From assembly GCA_937872165.1 (NCBI GenBank), contig CALMOR010000245.1:1-9563 (forward strand): a stretch of 9,563 nt of DNA, in the 5' to 3' direction. Positions 5,821 through 9,563 of this stretch are shown in pieces. Below the pieces are notes generated by a model. It made no database searches. It saw nothing but the letters and a program-made list of their open reading frames with translations, and was not told where the DNA came from. This DNA comes from an uncultured Burkholderiales bacterium. GTDB taxonomy: Bacteria > Pseudomonadota > Gammaproteobacteria > Burkholderiales > Burkholderiaceae_D. The translations under genes were made by a program, and so were the position numbers. Within the stretch, counting starts at the first letter, position 1; the number at the start of each line of letters is the position of its first letter.

Positions 5821-6543
5821 TCAGTCGCGGCTGCCGCCGAAGATGCCGAGGATGGCCAGCAGGTTGCTGAAGACGTTGTAGACGTCGAGGTAGATCGCGA
5901 GCGTCGCGCTGATGTAGTTGGTCTCGCCGCCGTTGATCACGCGCTGCACGTCGAACAGCATGAAGCCCGAGAAGATCGCGATCGCGAGCACCGAGATCGT
6001 CAGCATCAGCGCCGGCAACTGCAGGAACACGTTCGCGAGCGCTGCCACGAGGATGATGATCGCGCCGACCATCAGCCATCGGCCCATGCCCGAGAAATCG
6101 CGCTTGCTGACCGTGGCGATGGTCGCCATCGCGCCGAAGATGATCGCGGTGCCGCCGAAGGCCAGCGTGATCAACGAGACGCCGTTCGAGAAGCCGAGCA
6201 CGAAGGCCAGCAGACGCGACAGCATCACGCCCATGAAGAACGTGAAGGCCAGCAACAACGCGACGCCGACGCCGCTGTTCTTGAAGCGCTCGATCGCGAA
6301 CATCAGTCCGAACGCGCCGACCAGGAAGACGATCATCGTCATCCCCGGCCGCGCCGCCGTCACGCCGGCGAAGTTGAACGCGATGCCGGCCCAGGCGCCC
6401 AGTACCGTGGGAATCATCGACAGCGCCAGCAGCCAGTAGGTGTTCCGCAGGACCGTGTTGCGCGTGGTCAGCGACGTCGTCGCCCCGGCGCCGAAACCGT
6501 AGGGGTTGGCCGATTGCAGATTCTTGTCAAAATTGCTGTTCAT
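5821..6543 (-). CDS. Bax inhibitor-1 / YccA family inner-membrane protein
   Basis: This 240-residue protein is almost entirely hydrophobic after a short N-terminal tail. I see about seven membrane segments, roughly 36-58, 69-85, 92-115, 122-144, 154-173, 179-197 and 215-235. Family signatures are FSGFMLFDVQRVINGG (191-206) and LAIYLDVYNVFSNLLAILG (215-233). Asp198 and Asp220 match the conserved acid pair that acts as a pH sensor in the Bacillus relative YetJ. The length and the pattern of an N-terminal TTRNTVLRNTYWLL resemble E. coli YccA, a modulator of the FtsH protease, more than calcium-leak members; the exact function here is inferred. The start ATG has GAGGAG at 6549-6554 with five-base spacing. 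It is monocistronic in view, ends at a shared terminator, and is divergent from ndk. Confidence 0.93.
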   Translation of the reverse strand: MNSNFDKNLQSANPYGFGAGATTSLTTRNTVLRNTYWLLALSMIPTVLGAWAGIAFNFAGVTAARPGMTMIVFLVGAFGLMFAIERFKNSGVGVALLLAFTFFMGVMLSRLLAFVLGFSNGVSLITLAFGGTAIIFGAMATIATVSKRDFSGMGRWLMVGAIIILVAALANVFLQLPALMLTISVLAIAIFSGFMLFDVQRVINGGETNYISATLAIYLDVYNVFSNLLAILGIFGGSRD

Positions 6544-6548
6544 TCAAG

Positions 6549-6554
6549 CTCCTC
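6549..6554 (-). promoter_or_regulatory. Ribosome binding site of the BI-1 family gene
   Basis: On the - strand, GAGGAG precedes the ATG (6543-6541) by five bases. It is the best Shine-Dalgarno match in the window and fixes the start. Confidence 0.75.
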
Positions 6555-6614
6555 GATGGAAACGCCCCGTGACCGAAAGATCGCGTCGCAGGCCCCGATT
6601 GCAAGACCGGATCG

Positions 6615-6620
6615 ATCATA
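6615..6620 (-). promoter_or_regulatory. Possible -10 box of the BI-1 family gene
   Basis: The - strand reads TATGAT, five of six matches to the sigma-70 -10 consensus, about 72 bases before the ATG. The hexamer 17 bases upstream (CAAGTA) is a poor -35, so an activator or another sigma factor may be involved, or the match is chance. Confidence 0.35.
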
Positions 6621-6632
6621 CTGCACTGAGAT

Positions 6633-6660
6633 CACTTTACTTGCGGAAAGTTGCAAAGTG
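6633..6660. repeat. Palindrome in the divergent promoter region
   Basis: CACTTT (6633-6638) and AAAGTG (6655-6660) are perfect inverted arms. Nested inside, ACTT (6639-6642) pairs with AAGT (6648-6651) around GCGGA, leaving only TGC unpaired on the right. Counted from the TATGAT box, the expected -35 position of the BI-1 promoter falls inside it, so an operator is possible; no regulator is recognised. Confidence 0.4.
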
Positions 6661-6675
6661 GCGGGTGAGCGCCGT

Positions 6676-6697
6676 CCGTCGCCGTGAGCGGCGGCGG
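6676..6697. repeat. GC-rich hairpin upstream of the ndk promoter region
   Basis: CCGTCGCCG (6676-6684) pairs with CGGCGGCGG (6689-6697) over nine positions, one being a G-U pair in + strand RNA, around the loop TGAG. No T-tract follows on either strand, so it is not a standard terminator. It lies between the two probable promoters. Confidence 0.45.
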
Positions 6698-6707
6698 TCG
6701 CAAGGAC

Positions 6708-6735
6708 TTGAAAAGTCGACGTGTTAATATTTAAG
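6708..6735 (+). promoter_or_regulatory. Possible ndk promoter
   Basis: TTGAAA (6708-6713) is five of six to the -35 consensus and is followed after 16 bases by TTTAAG (6730-6735), four of six to the -10. The pair lies in the AT-rich patch, and a start near 6742 would give a leader of about 30 bases. The match is modest. Confidence 0.3.
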
Positions 6736-6760
6736 GTTGACAAAACCAACGATATGACAC

Positions 6761-6765
6761 GAGGA
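6761..6765 (+). promoter_or_regulatory. Ribosome binding site of ndk
   Basis: GAGGA ends six bases before ATG 6772. It selects this start over the in-frame ATG at 6754 and agrees with the usual Ndk N-terminus MA-x-E-R-T. Confidence 0.8.
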
Positions 6766-6771
6766 CCACAC

Positions 6772-7197
6772 ATGGCAAGCGAGCGCACCCTTTCGATCAT
6801 CAAGCCGGACGCCGTCGCGAAGAACGTCGTCGGCAGGATCCTCACGCGCTTCGAGGAAGCGGGCCTCGCCGTCGTCGCCTGCCGCATGACATGGTTGTCG
6901 CGCGCCGAGGCCGAGGGATTCTATGCGGTCCACAAGGCCCGGCCGTTCTTCAAGGATCTGGTCGACTTCATGGTCTCCGGCCCGGTCGTCATCCAGGTGC
7001 TGCAGGGGGACGGCGCGATCCAGAAGAACCGCGACCTGATGGGCGCGACCGATCCCAAGAAGGCGGACGCAGGCACCATTCGCGCCGACTTCGCCGACAG
7101 CATCGACGCCAACGCGGTCCACGGCAGCGACGCGCCCGAAACTGCCGCCACGGAGATCGCGTACTTCTTTCCTGCACTGAACATCTACGCGCGCTGA
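6772..7197 (+). CDS. ndk: Nucleoside diphosphate kinase
   Basis: Ndk transfers the terminal phosphate of ATP to nucleoside diphosphates through a phosphohistidine, balancing NTP and dNTP pools. At 141 residues it is close to E. coli Ndk (143). It begins with MASERTLSIIKPDAV, has the nucleotide-site segments HKARPFF (54-60) and GATDPKKA (91-98), and carries the catalytic His117 in NAVHGSDAPE. It ends in the usual FF-x4-IY. The start is set by GAGGA at 6761-6765 and by the family N-terminus. It heads the ndk-rlmN-pilW-rodZ run, with rlmN 21 bases downstream, and is divergent from the BI-1 gene. Nothing in it is unusual. Confidence 0.98.
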   Translation: MASERTLSIIKPDAVAKNVVGRILTRFEEAGLAVVACRMTWLSRAEAEGFYAVHKARPFFKDLVDFMVSGPVVIQVLQGDGAIQKNRDLMGATDPKKADAGTIRADFADSIDANAVHGSDAPETAATEIAYFFPALNIYAR

Positions 7198-7218
7198 CTC
7201 GCACTCCCCGCCGATCGC

Positions 7219-8358
7219 ATGAACGCTCGCACCAACCTTCTCGACCTCGACGCCGACGGGATGGCCGGCTGGTGCGCGGAGCATGGCGAGAAGGCGTTCC
7301 GCGCCACCCAACTGCTGCGTTGGATCCACCGCTCCGGCGTTGCGGACTTCGGCGCGATGACCACGCTCGCGCGCAGTCTGCGCGAACGTCTCGCCGACAC
7401 CGCGGAGGTCCGCGAGCTGCCGGTCTCGAGCGACCACACGTCCGACGACGGCACGCGCAAGTGGCTCCTCGACGTCGGCGCCGGCGACGCCGTCGAGACG
7501 GTGTTCATCCCGGAGGCCCGCCGCGGGACGCTGTGCATCTCGACGCAGGCGGGCTGCGCGGTCAACTGCCGCTTCTGCTCCACCGGCAAGCAGGGCTTCA
7601 GCCGCAACCTCACGACCGGCGAGATCATCGGCCAGCTGTGGCTCGCCAACCGCAAGCTCGGCGCGGTCGCGAAGGGCGGTGAGGAAGACGGCGAGCGCGT
7701 CATCAGCAACGTGGTGCTGATGGGGATGGGCGAGCCGCTCCTGAACTACCAGCCGACGTTGTCCGCGTTGCGCCTGATGCTCGACGACAACGCTTACGGC
7801 CTCTCGCGTCGCCGCGTCACGCTGTCCACGTCCGGCGTGGTGCCGATGATGGATCGGCTGCGCGACGACTGTCCGGTCGCGCTCGCGGTTTCGCTGCACG
7901 CGTCCAACGACGCGTTGCGCGACGAGCTCGTGCCGCTCAATCGCAAGTATCCGTTGCGCGAGCTTCTGGCCGCCTGCAATCGCTATCTGGACCGGGCGCC
8001 TCGCGACTTCGTCACCTTCGAATACGTGATGCTCGACGGCATCAACGACGGCGATGGCCACGCGCGCGAGCTCGTGTCGCTGGTGCGGGACACCCCGTGC
8101 AAATTCAACCTGATCCCGTTCAACGGCTTTCCCGGCGCCGGCCTTAAGGGGTCGTCGCGCGATCGCATCCGTGCCTTCGGCGAGACCCTGCTGCAGGCGG
8201 GCATCGTGACGACCATCCGCAAGACGCGGGGAGACGACATCGACGCCGCCTGCGGGCAACTGGCCGGTGCGGTGCGCGACCGCACGCGGCTCGCCGAACG
8301 CGGCACCCGCATCGTTCCGCTCGTCGGCGAGCGGCGAACGGTGGGGGCGGGGGCTTGA
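7219..8358 (+). CDS. rlmN: Dual-specificity RNA methyltransferase RlmN (radical SAM)
   Basis: RlmN makes 2-methyladenosine at A2503 of 23S rRNA and at A37 of some tRNAs. The 379-residue protein has the radical-SAM iron-sulfur motif C113-x3-C117-x2-C120 in GCAVNCRFCSTGKQGF. C106 lies seven residues before it and C345 in RGDDIDAACGQL; these match E. coli C118 and C355, the pair that forms and resolves the methyl-Cys/RNA adduct. Further family segments are LMGMGEPLLNY (167-177), RVTLSTSGVVP (199-209), AVSLHASND (223-231) and FNLIPFNGFPG (296-306). Both catalytic Cys argue for RlmN over Cfr, as does the housekeeping setting. The gene lies 21 bases after ndk; its ATG lacks a clear Shine-Dalgarno site. 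Its stop overlaps the pilW TTG. Confidence 0.97.
   Translation: MNARTNLLDLDADGMAGWCAEHGEKAFRATQLLRWIHRSGVADFGAMTTLARSLRERLADTAEVRELPVSSDHTSDDGTRKWLLDVGAGDAVETVFIPEARRGTLCISTQAGCAVNCRFCSTGKQGFSRNLTTGEIIGQLWLANRKLGAVAKGGEEDGERVISNVVLMGMGEPLLNYQPTLSALRLMLDDNAYGLSRRRVTLSTSGVVPMMDRLRDDCPVALAVSLHASNDALRDELVPLNRKYPLRELLAACNRYLDRAPRDFVTFEYVMLDGINDGDGHARELVSLVRDTPCKFNLIPFNGFPGAGLKGSSRDRIRAFGETLLQAGIVTTIRKTRGDDIDAACGQLAGAVRDRTRLAERGTRIVPLVGERRTVGAGA
8343..8353 (+). promoter_or_regulatory. G-rich translation start region of pilW
   Basis: Two runs of five G separated by one C (8343-8347, 8349-8353) lie just before the pilW start, still within rlmN codons. The first run is seven bases from TTG 8355 and the second is ten bases from GTG 8364, so they may act as ribosome binding sites for either start and do not decide between them. 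Confidence 0.4.
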
Positions 8359-9188
8359 GCGTCGTGTCCGTCCGGATACATCGCTGCGCGACGATCGCGA
8401 TCGTCTTCGCGGGCCTGATGTCCGGCTGCTCGACTACGTCGACGTCCAAGCAGGTCCTCGCCGATTCGGCCGCGACCAACACCGACGCGAAGAAGCGCGA
8501 GTCCGGTCCGGCCGACATCCGCAAGCGGGCCACGATCCGGCTCCAGCTCGGTGTCGGCTATTACCAGGACGGCAAGTTCAACGTCGCGCTCGACGAGCTG
8601 AAGCAGGCGCTGGCGATCGATCCCAGCTTCGCCGACGCGCACCTCGTGCTCGCGCTCGTCTACACCGAGCTCCATCAGGACGCGCAGGCCGAGCAGAGCT
8701 TCCAGCGCGCGCTGCAGATCGACCCCGGCAACGCGGACGTCAACAACAACTATGGTTGGTACCTGTGCCAGCGCGGACGCGAGAAGGACTCGCTCGGTTA
8801 CTTCGAGACCGCGTTGAAGGATCCGCTCTACACGCAGAAGGCCAAGCCGCTGCAGAACGCGGGCGTCTGCGCGGCCAGGCTCGGCAACGCCGTCGCGTCC
8901 GAGGACTATTTCCGTCGCTCGTTCGAGATCGATCCGACCGGCGCGGTGTCGGCCTACAACCTCGCGGCGATCTATTACGGACGGAAGGACCTTCCCCGCG
9001 CACGCTTCTACGTCAGTCAGGTCAACAACAGCCCGACGCCCACCGCGGCGAGCCTCTGGCTCGGCATCCGCATCGAGCGCAGCCTCGGCAACCGGACGAA
9101 CCAGGTGGCGCTCGAGAGTCAGCTGGAGCGATTGTTCGCGGATTCGCGCGAAGCGCAGCTGCAGAAGCGCGGCGCGTACAGCGACTGA
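8355..9188 (+). CDS. pilW: Type IV pilus biogenesis lipoprotein PilW/PilF (TPR protein)
   Basis: PilW/PilF is the outer-membrane pilotin needed for assembly of the PilQ secretin. The 277-residue product starts with a lipoprotein signal peptide (IAIVFAGLMSGC, lipidated Cys25). TPR units follow from about residue 57: near 61-90 (VGYYQDGKFNVALDELKQAL), 95-124 (VLALVYTELHQDAQAEQSFQ) and 131-158, which includes the PilF hallmark NNYGWYLCQRGR. Later ones lie near 165-194, 199-227 and 231-262. The position between rlmN and rodZ matches E. coli yfgM-region synteny (rlmN-pilF-rodZ). The TTG start overlaps the rlmN stop as TTGA; GTG 8364 in the same frame is a plausible alternative that still keeps the full signal peptide. 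The name follows Neisseria/betaproteobacterial use. No other pilus gene is in view. Confidence 0.9.
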   Translation: MSVVSVRIHRCATIAIVFAGLMSGCSTTSTSKQVLADSAATNTDAKKRESGPADIRKRATIRLQLGVGYYQDGKFNVALDELKQALAIDPSFADAHLVLALVYTELHQDAQAEQSFQRALQIDPGNADVNNNYGWYLCQRGREKDSLGYFETALKDPLYTQKAKPLQNAGVCAARLGNAVASEDYFRRSFEIDPTGAVSAYNLAAIYYGRKDLPRARFYVSQVNNSPTPTAASLWLGIRIERSLGNRTNQVALESQLERLFADSREAQLQKRGAYSD

Positions 9189-9224
9189 TCGTCGCCTCGC
9201 CGATCGCACCCCCGACCCAGCCGC

Positions 9225-9563
9225 ATGGAAAGAGCCGACGACCAGATCGCGACGATCGAGACGCCTATCGGGAAGGACGGAGTCGGCGCGATGCTGCGCG
9301 CCCGCCGCCTCGAGCTGTCGCTGTCGCAGGCGGACGTGGCCGGCATGGTCAAGCTGCCCGCGCGACGCATCGAGGCGATGGAGCAGGAGCGCTGGGAAGA
9401 ACTGCCGGACGGTCCCTACCTGCGGGGCTTCCTGCGCAACATCGCCCGCGCCCTCAACCTCGATGCGGCCTTGTTGATGGAGCGGGTCGACGCGTCGCTG
9501 ATGCACGCGCGCAGCCCCGAGAGCATCCTCGATCGTGGCCACGAGCCCAGTGCCGGGCAGCAT
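9225..9563 (+). CDS. rodZ: RodZ-like cytoskeletal/helix-turn-helix protein, 3' end outside the window
   Basis: RodZ is a bitopic inner-membrane protein that links the MreB cytoskeleton to the cell-wall elongation machinery. Only 113 N-terminal residues are visible and the frame is still open at the edge. They contain the cytoplasmic Xre-like helix-turn-helix of the family: GAMLRARRLELSLSQADVAG (21-40), LPARRIEAMEQERWEELP (44-61), then GPYLRGFLRNIARALNLD (63-80), the most diagnostic segment. The membrane helix and periplasmic domain would lie downstream. ATG 9225 is 36 bases after the pilW stop and lacks an obvious Shine-Dalgarno site; it gives a sensible short leader before the domain. Order ndk-rlmN-pilW-rodZ matches E. 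coli, where ispG follows. Confidence 0.88.
   Translation, partial: MERADDQIATIETPIGKDGVGAMLRARRLELSLSQADVAGMVKLPARRIEAMEQERWEELPDGPYLRGFLRNIARALNLDAALLMERVDASLMHARSPESILDRGHEPSAGQH

Larger units (their letters stand above)
6544..6771. promoter_or_regulatory. Divergent promoter region between the BI-1 gene and ndk
   Basis: This 228-base gap is the longest non-coding stretch here and contains the richest AT patch of the window (6724-6745). It must hold the promoters of both divergent genes. It contains a palindrome at 6633-6660, a GC hairpin at 6676-6697, a TATGAT -10-like box for the - strand and a TTGAAA/TTTAAG pair for the + strand. No coding sequence is evident in it. Confidence 0.7.

Noticed and set aside
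6737..6742. Perfect TTGACA as the ndk -35 box
   Set aside because: No -10-like hexamer exists at 15-19 bases downstream; that position falls on the ribosome binding site and start codon.
6754..6771. ATG 6754 as the ndk start
   Set aside because: Would add six residues (MTRGPH) not seen in Ndk proteins, while ATG 6772 has GAGGA at the right distance.
6724..8259. Long - strand open frame opposite ndk and rlmN (511 codons)
   Set aside because: Same reason: it lies opposite two highly conserved genes and its product shows no domain.
7983..9563. Long - strand open frame opposite the rlmN end, pilW and rodZ (526 codons)
   Set aside because: Shadow frame running across several + strand genes and their junctions with no identifiable product.
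1..9563. Mobile elements, CRISPR arrays, defence or biosynthetic clusters
   Set aside because: All coding space is taken by recognised core genes in a conserved order, with no direct-repeat arrays, transposase, integrase or attachment-site signals.

Overview
The window is about 9.6 kb of GC-rich chromosomal DNA, densely packed with housekeeping genes. Ten protein-coding genes are supported: eight complete and two cut by the window edges. Gene order and protein sequence both point to a proteobacterium, most probably a betaproteobacterium (Burkholderiales or a relative). The reasons are the surE-pcm-nlpD-rpoS block, a PolB-like exonuclease and rlmD behind rpoS, and the ndk-rlmN-pilW-rodZ block. 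I cannot name a genus. I see no rRNA or tRNA gene, insertion sequence, phage gene or CRISPR array.

Region 1 (1-5754, + strand) is a long co-directional run: surE (5' end missing), pcm, nlpD, rpoS, a predicted 3'-5' exonuclease and rlmD. The genes are nearly contiguous. nlpD and rpoS share a base (TGATG) and the exonuclease stop overlaps the rlmD start (TTGA). The only larger gap is about 95 bases before nlpD. The set joins stress and stationary-phase functions (SurE phosphatase, isoaspartyl protein repair, sigma-S), cell-separation control (NlpD), an exonuclease of unknown role and 23S rRNA U1939 methylation. A compact hairpin with a terminal tetraloop and flanking A and T tracts ends this unit and also the convergent gene beyond it.

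Region 2 (5821-6543, - strand) is a single seven-helix Bax-inhibitor-1/YccA family membrane protein. It is divergent from ndk across a 228-base gap, which holds a relatively AT-rich patch, two hairpins/palindromes and probable promoters for both directions.

Region 3 (6772-9563, + strand) is ndk, rlmN, pilW/pilF and the start of rodZ, the same order as around E. coli ndk-rlmN-pilF-rodZ-ispG. It covers nucleotide balance, 23S A2503/tRNA A37 methylation, the type IV pilus secretin pilotin and cell-shape control.

No unknown multigene system is present. The most interesting signals are: (a) an 11-bp hairpin filling the rpoS-exonuclease junction, with the exonuclease GTG start in the stem and its Shine-Dalgarno core in the loop; (b) a divergent RpoS in which the residues equivalent to E. 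coli K173/E174 are Arg/Asp; and (c) a palindrome in the divergent BI-1/ndk promoter region. All are read by eye and untested.
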